Shown here piece after piece: positions 28,769 to 37,328 of a DNA stretch of 64,000 bases. Position 1 is the first letter of the stretch, and the number at the start of each line of letters is the position of its first letter. Origin of the DNA: an uncultured Lachnospiraceae bacterium (GTDB lineage: Bacteria; Bacillota; Clostridia; Lachnospirales; Lachnospiraceae); NCBI GenBank assembly GCA_910577275.1, contig CAJTMW010000014.1, positions 1 through 64,000 on the forward strand. Direction: 5' to 3'. Below the pieces are notes generated by a model, which did no database searches, was not told the origin of the DNA, and saw only the letters and a list, made by a program, of their open reading frames with translations. The position numbers were made by a program, and so were the translations under genes.

Positions 28769-28799
28769 TTTTGACTTTCTTATATGTCGATTTTGACTT
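28769..28799. promoter_or_regulatory. Direct-repeat candidate activator site upstream of GH3 promoter
   Basis: TTTTGACTT occurs at 28769-28777 and again at 28791-28799, exactly 22 bp apart (two helical turns), just upstream of the -35. This is the geometry of a dimeric activator site. The neighbouring response regulator is a candidate; this is inference. Confidence 0.45.
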
Positions 28800-28834
28800 C
28801 TTTATTTGGCCCTATGGTTCTCTATCCGGCCCGC

Positions 28835-30139
28835 TTACTTTCCCCGGACCTTCCGGAAATCTATTGCTGCGATTACGCAGTTGTCTCCGTTTCTGATTTC
28901 ACAGTCAAATCCGTGCAAATCCATAATTTCCTTTACAATCGTAAGCCCGATTCCCGTTCCGCCGGTCCCGGTTCTCGCATTCTCTCCCTTCACAAAAGGC
29001 TCCCAGACATGAGGCAGTTTATCCTCTGAAATCATAACGCCCGTATTCTTTATTTCAAGGCATTTCATATTCAATGTTATGGTAATTTCATTTTTCTCCG
29101 GCGTATACCTTACGGCATTTCCAATCAGGTTTTCCAGCGCCCGTTTCATCAAAGCCTTGTCCGCGCTTACCACCGACTCCCCCGCCTGTCCTTTAAGCAG
29201 AACATTAAGCTCCTTTGACCTTATTTCAACCTGGAACTGCTCCAGAACAGCGCCGGCAAGCTCCCATAAATCAGTGTCCTCCTTTGCCGGAATCATCCGC
29301 GGATTTTCCAGCCTGGCCAGCTCCAGTACATTTTCTATGATGGCGTTCATCACGGCGACATTTTTTAAAATCCCTTCCGCATAATAATTCCTCTTTTCAG
29401 GATACGCATTTTCCCGCATGATTTCCGCATATCCCGATATTGCCATCAGCGGCGTCTTCAAATCATGAGCCAGCGCGTTCGATGTATTTCTGTAATATTC
29501 CTCCGCCTGAATGCGCTCCCTGTAACTCCTGTAATAATGTCTTGCAATGAGAAAGGTAAGCAAAAGCACGCTGAATATTACCGTAAGGTCCGTCATTACT
29601 ATCCTGCGGCTATACCTGCTCCACGGACTGACTAACGCGCCGTAGCGCAGCTGATAGACCTTATCATCGGCTGTAAAGTACTTTCTTCCATATAAATAGG
29701 TAACGCCATATAAATTCACCGTTTCAGCGCCCGCTCTCTCCCGCTGGCTGTTCATGGGAATCTCCTTCAGCCTTTCCAGTAAAATATGGTAATCCTCCTT
29801 CGTTATCAGCCGCCATGCCTCATATTCCTCCGGCTTCGACTCGCACAAAAGATTTCCTTCCTCGTCATACAAAGCCGCCACCATACGGTTTTTTCCCAGA
29901 TTTAATATCTCTTCATATTCTCTTTGCACTGTTAAATCCTTTTCTTTCAAACACAGCGTAGCTTCATACGCAATTTCAGATGCCCGAAGCTCATCCCGCA
30001 TGTAAAGTCCTATGAAAAGTACAGCCGTTATCATCACCAGCGCAAATATTGTCAGCGAAATCACCGGAAGCGCAATCCATGCCCAGGTTCTGCAAAAGCT
30101 TATCTTCTTTTTCCTGTTTGGCGTTTTTATTCTGTTCAT
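28835..30139 (-). CDS. Sensor histidine kinase
   Basis: A 434-residue membrane kinase. Two transmembrane helices (about residues 15-45 and near 185-205) flank an extracytoplasmic sensor region. Then come a HisKA phospho-acceptor (NALAHDLKTPLMAISGYAEI) and an ATPase domain with N box LIGNAVRYTPE and G box GTGGTGIGLTIVKEI. It starts 2 nt after the response regulator's stop, so the two are translationally coupled. The signal is unknown; the GH3 genes lie just downstream on the same strand. Confidence 0.95.
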   Translation of the reverse strand: MNRIKTPNRKKKISFCRTWAWIALPVISLTIFALVMITAVLFIGLYMRDELRASEIAYEATLCLKEKDLTVQREYEEILNLGKNRMVAALYDEEGNLLCESKPEEYEAWRLITKEDYHILLERLKEIPMNSQRERAGAETVNLYGVTYLYGRKYFTADDKVYQLRYGALVSPWSRYSRRIVMTDLTVIFSVLLLTFLIARHYYRSYRERIQAEEYYRNTSNALAHDLKTPLMAISGYAEIMRENAYPEKRNYYAEGILKNVAVMNAIIENVLELARLENPRMIPAKEDTDLWELAGAVLEQFQVEIRSKELNVLLKGQAGESVVSADKALMKRALENLIGNAVRYTPEKNEITITLNMKCLEIKNTGVMISEDKLPHVWEPFVKGENARTGTGGTGIGLTIVKEIMDLHGFDCEIRNGDNCVIAAIDFRKVRGK

Positions 30140-30141
30140 TT

Positions 30142-30852
30142 TTACTCTCCGTCCATTCTGTAGCCCTTTTTAATCACCGTCTTTATCTGCTTTCCGTACT
30201 TTCCAAGCTTTTTCCTCAGCTTCCTGATATGATTATCCACCACTCTGTCGCTCCCTTCAAAATCATATCCCCATACGGATATAAGAATCCTCTCCCGGCT
30301 TATTGTCCGCCCCCGATTCTCCAAAAGATACCTTAAAAGCGCAAATTCCTTTGGCGTAAGCGCAAGTTCTTCCTCGCCCGCATACGCAATTCTTCTATCG
30401 GGCAACAGCCTGACGCCCCCCAGCTCCATGACATTTTCAAGCACCATCCCCTTTGCCCTTTTCACTAAAGCCCTGACCCTGGCATATAAAACCGCCAGCG
30501 AAAAGGGCTTCACCACGTAATCATCGCAGCCCAGCAGATAGCCCTTAAGCCTGTCCTCCTCCTGTCCCCTTGCCGTGAGAAAAATCACCGGAACAGCACT
30601 GTCTTTCCGCAGCTTTCTGCACAGTGAAAAGCCGTCCATCCCCGGCAGCATAATGTCGAGAATTACAATATCAAATCCGCCCTCCGCTATCAGCGCAAGC
30701 CCCTCTTCCCCGTCCCCTGCGCTGATAACGGTAATTTCATCCTCCTCCTGTTTAGTTCCGGCGCCCGGAATACTTTTGCGGGACGAAAAATAATCCTCTA
30801 TCACTTCCCGAATTCCGGCGTCATCCTCCACTAATAACATCTGCAATTTCAC
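30142..30852 (-). CDS. OmpR/PhoB-family response regulator
   Basis: A 236-residue regulator: receiver domain with phospho-acceptor aspartate in FDIVILDIMLPGMDGFSLC and conserved lysine in DDYVVKPFS, then a winged-helix DNA-binding domain (LTPKEFALLRYLLENRGRTI, VVDNHIRKLRKKLG). Between beta-1 and beta-2 it has an unusual polar insertion (SIPGAGTKQEEDE). The GTG start at 30852 with AAGGAG upstream is used; an ATG four codons later is possible. Pairs with the downstream kinase. Confidence 0.95.
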   Translation of the reverse strand: MKLQMLLVEDDAGIREVIEDYFSSRKSIPGAGTKQEEDEITVISAGDGEEGLALIAEGGFDIVILDIMLPGMDGFSLCRKLRKDSAVPVIFLTARGQEEDRLKGYLLGCDDYVVKPFSLAVLYARVRALVKRAKGMVLENVMELGGVRLLPDRRIAYAGEEELALTPKEFALLRYLLENRGRTISRERILISVWGYDFEGSDRVVDNHIRKLRKKLGKYGKQIKTVIKKGYRMDGE

Positions 30853-30946
30853 TTCCTGCCGTCTCCTTCTTATAAATCCTGTGGTTAAAGGTTCGACTTT
30901 AGTATAACAATTTTGTGTATCCTTTTTATGTCCTTATAAAAAATCA

Positions 30947-30974
30947 TTGAGAAAAAGTATAATAATGGTATAAT
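30947..30974 (+). promoter_or_regulatory. Toxin-antitoxin promoter with repeated TATAAT
   Basis: TTGAGA (30947-30952), a 16-nt spacer and TATAAT (30969-30974). GTATAAT occurs three times between 30958 and 30985, so several overlapping -10 boxes and an operator for the antitoxin are likely. Confidence 0.7.
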
Positions 30975-31009
30975 TGTAGTATAATTAACCCATAAAGGAG
31001 GGCTAAACA

Positions 31010-31270
31010 ATGCCGCAAATTATTCCTATTAAGGATTTGAAAAATACATCTGAAATTTCCGATATGTGCCATAAGGCAGACGGTCCCATTTATATTACAA
31101 AAAACGGATATGGAGACATGGTAATCATGAGTATGGAAATATACGAAAATACCATGAGACAGCTTTCTATGTACAGAGATATTGAGATATCTGAAAAGCA
31201 GCTGGAAACCGGGCAGATAAAAGACGCCAGAACTGCTTTGGCAGAAATGAGGGCAAAATATGGCTTATAA
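31010..31270 (+). CDS. Antitoxin, Phd/YefM family
   Basis: An 86-residue protein: an N-terminal Phd/YefM DNA-binding fold (IPIKDLKNTSEISDMCHKAD, PIYITKNGYGDMVIMSMEIY) and a charged C-terminal tail (IEISEKQLETGQIKDARTALA) of the type that wraps the toxin. AAAGGAGGG lies 10 nt before the ATG. Its end overlaps the toxin gene by 11 nt, typical of toxin-antitoxin pairs. Confidence 0.88.
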   Translation: MPQIIPIKDLKNTSEISDMCHKADGPIYITKNGYGDMVIMSMEIYENTMRQLSMYRDIEISEKQLETGQIKDARTALAEMRAKYGL

Positions 31271-31571
31271 GTTGACTATTACAGAACATGCGGACGAATT
31301 GCTTGATAATCTTCTATATCACCTGTTATTCAGATTGAAAAATGAACAGGCTGCCCAGCATCTGTTGAGTGGAATTGAAAATGTATATGGACGTCTGGAA
31401 AAAAATCCTTTGCAATTTCCACTCAGCAGAAATACATATCTGGCAAGTAAAGGTTACCATGAGGCAATTGTACCTCAAATGGATTATATCGTTGTTTTCA
31501 ATGTCAAAGAGCATTTTGTAAATGTGACCGGCGTGTTCCATCAATTGGAGAATTATCATGATAAGGTGTAA
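31260..31571 (+). CDS. Toxin, RelE/ParE family
   Basis: A 103-residue protein starting YKLTITEHADELLDNLLYHL, with the RelE/ParE helical hairpin and a C-terminal beta strand series (YHEAIVPQMDYIVVFNVKEHFVNVTGVFH). RelE relatives cut mRNA on the ribosome and ParE relatives hit gyrase; which applies is not clear. Translationally coupled to the antitoxin. Confidence 0.85.
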   Translation: MAYKLTITEHADELLDNLLYHLLFRLKNEQAAQHLLSGIENVYGRLEKNPLQFPLSRNTYLASKGYHEAIVPQMDYIVVFNVKEHFVNVTGVFHQLENYHDKV

Positions 31572-31633
31572 GCAACAGTCAGCACACTTCTGGAACTGAC
31601 CTTACGTTAAATAAAATCTGCCCCCTATGTCGG

Positions 31634-32698
31634 CTACTCCACAACAGTAACAAACGCTACCCGCGGAATCTCCACTTCATCCGCTTTCCCGCAAAGCTCC
31701 CCGGTATCCGCATTTCTCCTGCACAAAACAACATTCCCGCTCTCCTGATTGGCAATCAGCAGATAATTGTTATCCGGCGTGATGCAAAAATTCCTCGGAC
31801 ATTTCCCGAACGCCCCATAGTATCCCTTTGTTTCAATAAGCCCGGTGGACGCGTCCGCTTCATATAACACAAGGCTGTCCATTCCCCTGTTGGAGGCATA
31901 CAGATATCTCCCGTCCATGGAAAAATGAATATCCGCCGCAGTATTTACTCCCTCATACCCCTCCGGCAGCGTACCCACCGTTTGTATATTTTCATAGGTT
32001 TCTCCGCCGTCTTTTGTCTCATACACAAACACCTTATTTCCAAGCTCCGCCGTCAGATACATAAATCTCCCCTGATTTCTGAAAACCAGATGCCGGGGTC
32101 CTTCTCCCGCAGGCAGATAAATCTGCGCGTTCTCTTTCGAAAGCGTCAATGAGGCGTCTTTCCCGATATCGTAGCAGAATACCCGGTCAAGCCCAAGGTC
32201 TGCCAAATAAAGCCGTCTGCCGTCCTCTGACAACTGCGTGCAATGCACGTGAGGCCCGTCCTGCCTTACAGGATTTGCCCCTGCTCCCATGCTCTCATGC
32301 TGGCAAAAAGAGCAAACTCCTCCAAGGGAACCGTCCTCCCGAATCCTCCCTGTGAAAACGCTTCCGCTCATATAGTTTGCCGCTGAAAAGTGTCTGCCAT
32401 CCGGCCATACATTGATATGGCACATGGCTGTTCCCTGCGTAACAATGGAATTAATAAAAGCCAAATCCCCGTTTTTCCGGTTCCTCCGGTAGGCGCTGAC
32501 CATGCCCTCCCCGCTGTCCTCTCTCTCGCTCACCGCATACAGATAATCCGGCGTCACCGCCAGAAAAGAGGGGCTGTCGCTTTCCCTGTAAGAACGGACA
32601 ACCCGAAGCGTTTCCTTTTCCGTATCCAGCTCCAACTGATAAATGCCCTCAGTATTTTCCTTATCTGTATATGCGCCTGCATAAACCTGATATAACAT
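31634..32698 (-). CDS. Lactonase family protein (6-phosphogluconolactonase-like beta-propeller)
   Basis: A 354-residue seven-bladed propeller of the Pgl/YbhE family, which hydrolyses 6-phosphogluconolactone or other sugar lactones. Family stretches: YVYAGAYT-like start (YQVYAGAYTDKENTEGIYQL), GPHVHCTQLSEDGRRLYLADLG, GEGPRHLVFRNQGRFMYLTAELGN, HFSMDGRYLYASNRGMDSL and GKCPRNFCITPDNNYLLIANQ. GGAGGATAAGG precedes the ATG. Last gene of a probable unit with the ligase-like and membrane genes; it converges on the toxin-antitoxin pair. Confidence 0.88.
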   Translation of the reverse strand: MLYQVYAGAYTDKENTEGIYQLELDTEKETLRVVRSYRESDSPSFLAVTPDYLYAVSEREDSGEGMVSAYRRNRKNGDLAFINSIVTQGTAMCHINVWPDGRHFSAANYMSGSVFTGRIREDGSLGGVCSFCQHESMGAGANPVRQDGPHVHCTQLSEDGRRLYLADLGLDRVFCYDIGKDASLTLSKENAQIYLPAGEGPRHLVFRNQGRFMYLTAELGNKVFVYETKDGGETYENIQTVGTLPEGYEGVNTAADIHFSMDGRYLYASNRGMDSLVLYEADASTGLIETKGYYGAFGKCPRNFCITPDNNYLLIANQESGNVVLCRRNADTGELCGKADEVEIPRVAFVTVVE

Positions 32699-32784
32699 CC
32701 TTATCCTCCTTTTCCGAAAGCAGAAAGTCTCTGCTCAAACTATATTTTCTACTTTATAACGCCCTTCTTCACCTTTATTGTTTG

Positions 32785-33519
32785 TCAGCCTCCTGTCTGA
32801 TTTCCGGCGCCGTCATTCTCCGCCGTACGCTCACAGCTCAGCTTATATCCATCCCTTGCCCACTTATAAATACTCCCGAATGCCACCACAAAGTAAATAA
32901 CACACGCTATTTTTGTACTGCTGTACCATGACGGATAAATACCTGCCATATCCAGCAGCCATCCGATTACAAACGCCGGTGCTCCCGCCGTTGCCCCCCA
33001 GTAAACGGCATAGCTCACAGCCGCAAACATTGGCCGGAACCGCTTACAGAATTTAAACCAGAACCATGAGGGCTTGTAGTTCTCTCCATAGAACAGCTTC
33101 ATATAATAATCGAAAACGCTTTTCGAGGGAATAACCGGATATTCATATCTGTTAAAATTCCACGCCGTCAGCACAATCACCAGAAAGCCCAGCAGATTCG
33201 CCGTAAACAGCGCGCCCCATCCAAATCCGAATCTGCTCACCAGAATATTTCCCTCTCTTGCCAAATCCGGCGTATTTACAAAGGTCACAAGTCCGTCCAT
33301 AAGGTGAATCAGAAGATTCCCGGCTGAAAGCCTGATAAAGCGGTATTTTGTTTTCACTCCCGGCTTCCACAGCACCATTACTGCCGCCAGAAGGAGCATT
33401 GCTATAACGAAAATCATGATTCCTGTTTTAAAGCCGTCTCCCAGCTTTCCCGCCAGAAAAATTGCGGTAGGGCCGTCCGCCCCGCCTATGATGGAATTGG
33501 ACGCTGTGTTACCGTTCAT
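32785..33519 (-). CDS. Membrane protein with N-terminal GGADGPTAIF motif (OadB-like signature)
   Basis: A 244-residue protein, function unknown. Residues 9-25 read SIIGGADGPTAIFLAGK, essentially the sodium-site signature of the beta subunit of Na+-translocating decarboxylases (OadB/GcdB/MmdB), where it lies mid-protein. Here it is at the very N terminus, followed by a membrane helix (GIMIFVIAMLLLAAVMVLW), another near 100-120 (LFTANLLGFLVIVLTAW), a soluble Trp/Phe-rich loop (YKPSWFWFKFCKRFRP) and two or three C-terminal helices. The rest does not resemble OadB. The ATG at 33519 with CCGGAGG upstream is chosen over a start 12 codons earlier. It lies between an O-antigen-ligase-like gene and a lactonase. 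Confidence 0.7.
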   Translation of the reverse strand: MNGNTASNSIIGGADGPTAIFLAGKLGDGFKTGIMIFVIAMLLLAAVMVLWKPGVKTKYRFIRLSAGNLLIHLMDGLVTFVNTPDLAREGNILVSRFGFGWGALFTANLLGFLVIVLTAWNFNRYEYPVIPSKSVFDYYMKLFYGENYKPSWFWFKFCKRFRPMFAAVSYAVYWGATAGAPAFVIGWLLDMAGIYPSWYSSTKIACVIYFVVAFGSIYKWARDGYKLSCERTAENDGAGNQTGG

Positions 33520-33574
33520 TTTAATCCTCCGGTTTGTTTTTTTATATCTTATCACAGGTGTATTTTAAAATCCA

Positions 33575-35242
33575 TTAGCTTCTTTCAGAATGAAGCTTCA
33601 TTGCCCTCTCCCCCATTGCCATTACCAGAAACACAAAAGGCAAATTCAGCACCTGAGCAAAGCTCACCATATTATGAGCAAGATAGCAAAGAATACATAC
33701 GATTGCCATACGCGAATAGAAATCCCCTTTCTTCGCATATCTTATAATAAATGATACAAAAATCCCCAAATATAAAATAACGCCCATTATCCCTGTGTTT
33801 ATAAGACCTGTAAAAAGCTCGTTGTGAGCATTGGTCAGCCTTTCGCTGCCAAAATTCTCCCGAAGACTCCCGGCAACTTCCGGCAAGGAATATGCATAGG
33901 CGGAAAAACAGTCCGGTCCTGTGCCCAACAGCTTTTTTTCGAACGGCATCCCGGCATACATTCTGGCTCCGGCTTTCAATGCCGCTCCCCTGCCGTTTCC
34001 CCAGTTCTCGTCAAATAAAAACGGGCTGGTTCCGGTAACGTCCGCGGCATCGGAAATGCTTTGCCAGGTGTGAAAGCCTGTCAGTATAAGCCAGAACAAA
34101 ATTCCTGCCGCCAATGCGAGAGCCATAATCCTGCGCGCCGTTTTTGCCTTTCTCCCGGCATCGGCTTCCTTTTCTGCTTTCTGTCCTCTGGCAAAATCAT
34201 GATTTTTCTTCTTTAGCCATAAAAATATGATGAAAGCCGCCGCCCCAATTACCAACGTTACATTGGAATCCGTCAGATATCCACATAAATTATCCGTTTC
34301 ATAGTTATATCTGTCAGGCAGCAAATGCCGCATAGCCCTCACAAGCTGCGCCGCCAGTCCCCACAGACAGACAAGAAGGCTCCAGATTGCCAGCCATGTT
34401 CGTTTTTCCAGGGACAGCCAGAGTAAAATGAAAAACAGCGTTCCATAAAAAAGAAAAATACTGCTGCTGCCCTGGCAAAACCCTGCCATAAATGCAATTA
34501 TCGCATAGCCTGCCGCAAACCGCTTTTTTGCTTTTTCTTTATATAAATAACTGTCGTTATTATTTCTTTCATTTTCCGAAAACAAAAATATGTATATTCC
34601 GACGGGCGCCAGAACCGTCAAATATCCGCAGAACCAGTTGATATTCCCTAACGTGGATATAAATGCCGGCTGCCTGATTTCCAATGGAATTATGTAAATC
34701 GAAAACCTGTCCAGAATCCCCAGCAAAAATACTGCTGCGGATGCCGCCATGCTCACATACCAGATAAAAGCTTTCCCGTCCCAAAGCCGTGATATGAAAT
34801 AGTACAGGCCGCACAGGGTAAGCAAGGGGACAAGTCCGATATGCCACCCTTCCGTTCCCCAAAGCGCCTCCTGCCGGTAATCCGACAGTACATAGGAGAT
34901 AAAAATCTCTGTGGCATACAGCGCTACAAACAAGTCTGTCGCTGAAAAGTTCTCCCAGCGAATCAGATAAGGCTCCCTTTCTCTTATTCTCCGGCGCAAT
35001 ACCTGGATATAGCGGCACAGGCCAATCGCCCCGAGAATTGCAGCGGCAGCCAGTGAACAGTATATAAAAAAACGGTACTTTGCCTCACCGATATCCACAT
35101 ATCCTTTTTCCATATAAAAAGGATATATCCCGAACATCAGCAGCAGATAGGCCGAGCAAAACAGCTCTCCTGCCGCCTTAAGCACCGTCTTTTTGCCAGA
35201 TAATTTATTTGAAAATCCATTGTCTGCCTGATTGCCCGTCAC
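33575..35242 (-). CDS. O-antigen ligase/polymerase-like multispanning protein
   Basis: A 555-residue protein with about a dozen membrane helices and a large loop before the last ones. The segment NFGSERLTNAHNELFTGLINTGIMGVILYLGIFVSFI is the Wzy_C/O-antigen ligase signature (conserved His in NAHNE). Such proteins polymerise or attach surface glycans, or glycosylate proteins, at the outer face of the membrane. The GTG start at 35242 has GAGGG 7 nt upstream. It has its own promoter (35295-35323) and could act with glf in surface polysaccharide assembly, although they are far apart. Confidence 0.8.
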   Translation of the reverse strand: MTGNQADNGFSNKLSGKKTVLKAAGELFCSAYLLLMFGIYPFYMEKGYVDIGEAKYRFFIYCSLAAAAILGAIGLCRYIQVLRRRIREREPYLIRWENFSATDLFVALYATEIFISYVLSDYRQEALWGTEGWHIGLVPLLTLCGLYYFISRLWDGKAFIWYVSMAASAAVFLLGILDRFSIYIIPLEIRQPAFISTLGNINWFCGYLTVLAPVGIYIFLFSENERNNNDSYLYKEKAKKRFAAGYAIIAFMAGFCQGSSSIFLFYGTLFFILLWLSLEKRTWLAIWSLLVCLWGLAAQLVRAMRHLLPDRYNYETDNLCGYLTDSNVTLVIGAAAFIIFLWLKKKNHDFARGQKAEKEADAGRKAKTARRIMALALAAGILFWLILTGFHTWQSISDAADVTGTSPFLFDENWGNGRGAALKAGARMYAGMPFEKKLLGTGPDCFSAYAYSLPEVAGSLRENFGSERLTNAHNELFTGLINTGIMGVILYLGIFVSFIIRYAKKGDFYSRMAIVCILCYLAHNMVSFAQVLNLPFVFLVMAMGERAMKLHSERS

Positions 35243-35294
35243 CAGCTTACCCTCTTTAAAATCCGCTAACGCCTCACATGATAATCACTTTTAC

Positions 35295-35323
35295 AGTATA
35301 ACAGGGATTCCACTTACCTGCAA
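35295..35323 (-). promoter_or_regulatory. Promoter of the ligase-like operon
   Basis: TTGCAG (35318-35323), a 17-nt spacer and TATACT (35295-35300) on the minus strand, 53 nt upstream of the GTG start. Confidence 0.7.
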
Positions 35324-35405
35324 ATCCTCTGGTTATATTATCGGAAACTGCAATGATAACAACCGTCGAATTTCCGAACGAAGATTATAAGACAGCCGTA
35401 CACCG

Positions 35406-36458
35406 TTATTCTTCTTTTTTTCCCCACCAATACTTACAAATCTCGCAGATAATCACCAGCGACAGGGGCCCCTTGATGATTCCCCAGACGCCAAACAGAT
35501 GAATCCCCGCAAATACCGCAAACAGAATTCCTACCGGCCACACGCCAATCTTCTCCCCTATGAGTTTTGGCTCTAAAAACTCCCGAATCAGCGCGCAGAC
35601 AGCGTAAAGGCACAGACACAGAACCGCCTGCAGATAGCTCCCGTTTATCAGGCGGAATATTGCCAGAGGAACCAGCATAATGCCTGTCCCGATAAAAGGG
35701 AGCATATCCATAAATCCCGTCAGTACTCCGTAAAAAATGCCGCCCTTCATGCCCATAAGCGCCAGTACAAGCGCGCATACCGTACTGATAACGCACAGGA
35801 TAATCAACTGCGCCTTTATGAATGTTTTGACATAAAGAATCACCTTTTGCCCGACTTCCCTTATTCCCTGAAACTCCTCATCCTCCCGAAGCTTTGCCAT
35901 TACCTTGTCAAAATCCTTCATGATAAGCAAGACTGCAATAAACATTACCACGAAGAAGCTGACAAAGCTTACAATATTCTTTGCATAATCCATAGACTTT
36001 CCCATGATGGCGGGTAAAACCTTTACTTCAAGATTTTCTATAAAAATGTTAACCTGCTCCAGCACAAATTTTTCTATTTGAACACCGTCCACACCAAACT
36101 GCCGCTCCATCATATTGCAGCAGTCCCCCAGCAGATTTCCAAACTCCTCCTGATAATCCGGCAGCTCTCCGGCAATCCTTCCTCCGTTTGCAAAGAGCGC
36201 CGCCATCAACGCCCATATCAGTACGATAATCAGTACGCTGGCGCTAAATAAAATGATACCGGCCAAAACCGGCTTGCGGATTTTTATTCTTTTGTGAAGC
36301 GCCTGAACCAGCGGATTTAAGGTTCCCGCCACCAAAAAGGCCAAAATAAAAGGCGATGCGATGGGGCTTATATACTTCATAGCCAAATAGACCAATAAGC
36401 TTACCACCGCCGCCACAAGATATTTCTTTCCGACATTTGTTAAATTTAGTTTTAACAT
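35406..36458 (-). CDS. AI-2E family transporter (PerM/YtvI-like permease)
   Basis: A 350-residue multispanning protein of the AI-2E superfamily, which exports small molecules or moves ions. Seven or eight helices are visible (YLVAAVVSLLVYLAMKYI; FILAFLVAGTLNPLV; SVLIIVLIWALMAALF; the C-terminal GVLTGFMDMLPFIGTGIMLV and PKLIGEKIGVWPVGILFAVF). The PFIGTG and EPKLIG motifs are typical. The ATG at 36458 behind GTGGGTGA is preferred over an upstream GTG. Substrate unknown. Confidence 0.9.
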   Translation of the reverse strand: MLKLNLTNVGKKYLVAAVVSLLVYLAMKYISPIASPFILAFLVAGTLNPLVQALHKRIKIRKPVLAGIILFSASVLIIVLIWALMAALFANGGRIAGELPDYQEEFGNLLGDCCNMMERQFGVDGVQIEKFVLEQVNIFIENLEVKVLPAIMGKSMDYAKNIVSFVSFFVVMFIAVLLIMKDFDKVMAKLREDEEFQGIREVGQKVILYVKTFIKAQLIILCVISTVCALVLALMGMKGGIFYGVLTGFMDMLPFIGTGIMLVPLAIFRLINGSYLQAVLCLCLYAVCALIREFLEPKLIGEKIGVWPVGILFAVFAGIHLFGVWGIIKGPLSLVIICEICKYWWGKKEE

Positions 36459-36512
36459 AAAAATCACCCACACTTTGCCGCTCTCGTTGAAACACTATAG
36501 CTAGTATGGGTA

Positions 36513-36526
36513 ATTTCATATGAAAT
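36513..36526. promoter_or_regulatory. 14-bp perfect palindrome upstream of the AI-2E gene
   Basis: ATTTCATATGAAAT is a perfect palindrome 55 nt upstream of the start codon, just upstream of a TATAGT -10-like box. A dimeric repressor or activator could bind here; none is identified. Confidence 0.35.
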
Positions 36527-36547
36527 ATGAATTGATTTTTTCTAAAT

Positions 36548-37276
36548 TTATCTGGTAAAGAAAGGTAAAAATATTTCCTCCTCCGGCCGGCTTTCAAATG
36601 TAAGTACTTTTTTGGTTACAGGGTGCTCAAAGCTCAGCTTATATGCGCACAGGGCAACGCTTTTGCATCCCGCCCTCTGGCTGAGCTCCTTCGAATATGG
36701 GCTTCCATACTTGCCGTCACCGAGAATCGGCATTCCCTCATGCGACAATTGCGCCCTGATTTGATGATGTCTCCCTGTAAGCAGAGAAATATCCACCAGA
36801 GAAACCTCCGCTTCATGCTCCATGCCTTCTCCGAGCACCATCAGGGTTTTCACCCTTTGATAATCTAAAACCGCTTTTTTGGCTCCCGGAGTATTTTCAT
36901 CGACCACGAAAGAATGATTGGTTTTGCTGTCCTTATAAAGATAGTTTTCCAGTCTGCCTGATTCCTTTACCGGTCTTCCGCAGACTACTGCATAATAATT
37001 CTTCTTTAGCCTATCCTTCTGGAGCTGCCTTCCAAGCTCCGAAGCCGCCTGTTTTGTTCTGGCGAACACCAACAGCCCTGATACCGGCTGGTCCAGTCTG
37101 TGTACCACGCCAAGATAGGGTTCCCCCCGTTCTGTGCGTTCGGGCTTTTGAAACAGATAATTTTTCAGCTCGCTAACCATATCCTGCTGTCCGCATCTGG
37201 CTGTCTGAGTCGCAATTCCGGCCGGTTTAAAAATCACTATAAGATGCTCGTCCTCGTAAACAATGTTTTTTAACAC
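36548..37276 (-). CDS. RluA-family pseudouridine synthase
   Basis: A 242-residue RNA pseudouridine synthase of the RluA/RluD type. It has the catalytic HRLDQ motif (YLGVVHRLDQPVSGLLVFAR), the KPAG box near the N terminus (LIVIFKPAGIATQT) and LLTGRHHQIRAQLSH. No S4 domain precedes the catalytic part. The upstream frame overlaps the response regulator, so the GTG at 37276 preceded by GGGGATGAG is chosen. Target RNA position cannot be told. Confidence 0.9.
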   Translation of the reverse strand: MLKNIVYEDEHLIVIFKPAGIATQTARCGQQDMVSELKNYLFQKPERTERGEPYLGVVHRLDQPVSGLLVFARTKQAASELGRQLQKDRLKKNYYAVVCGRPVKESGRLENYLYKDSKTNHSFVVDENTPGAKKAVLDYQRVKTLMVLGEGMEHEAEVSLVDISLLTGRHHQIRAQLSHEGMPILGDGKYGSPYSKELSQRAGCKSVALCAYKLSFEHPVTKKVLTFESRPEEEIFLPFFTR

Positions 37277-37328
37277 AAAAATCTCATCCCCGCTCTCATC
37301 TCTGGCATTTGTCCTATAGGAACCTGCT

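Noticed and set aside
32785..33519. Annotation as oxaloacetate decarboxylase beta subunit
   Set aside because: Only the 17-residue GGADGPT signature matches; the length, topology and rest of the sequence do not.
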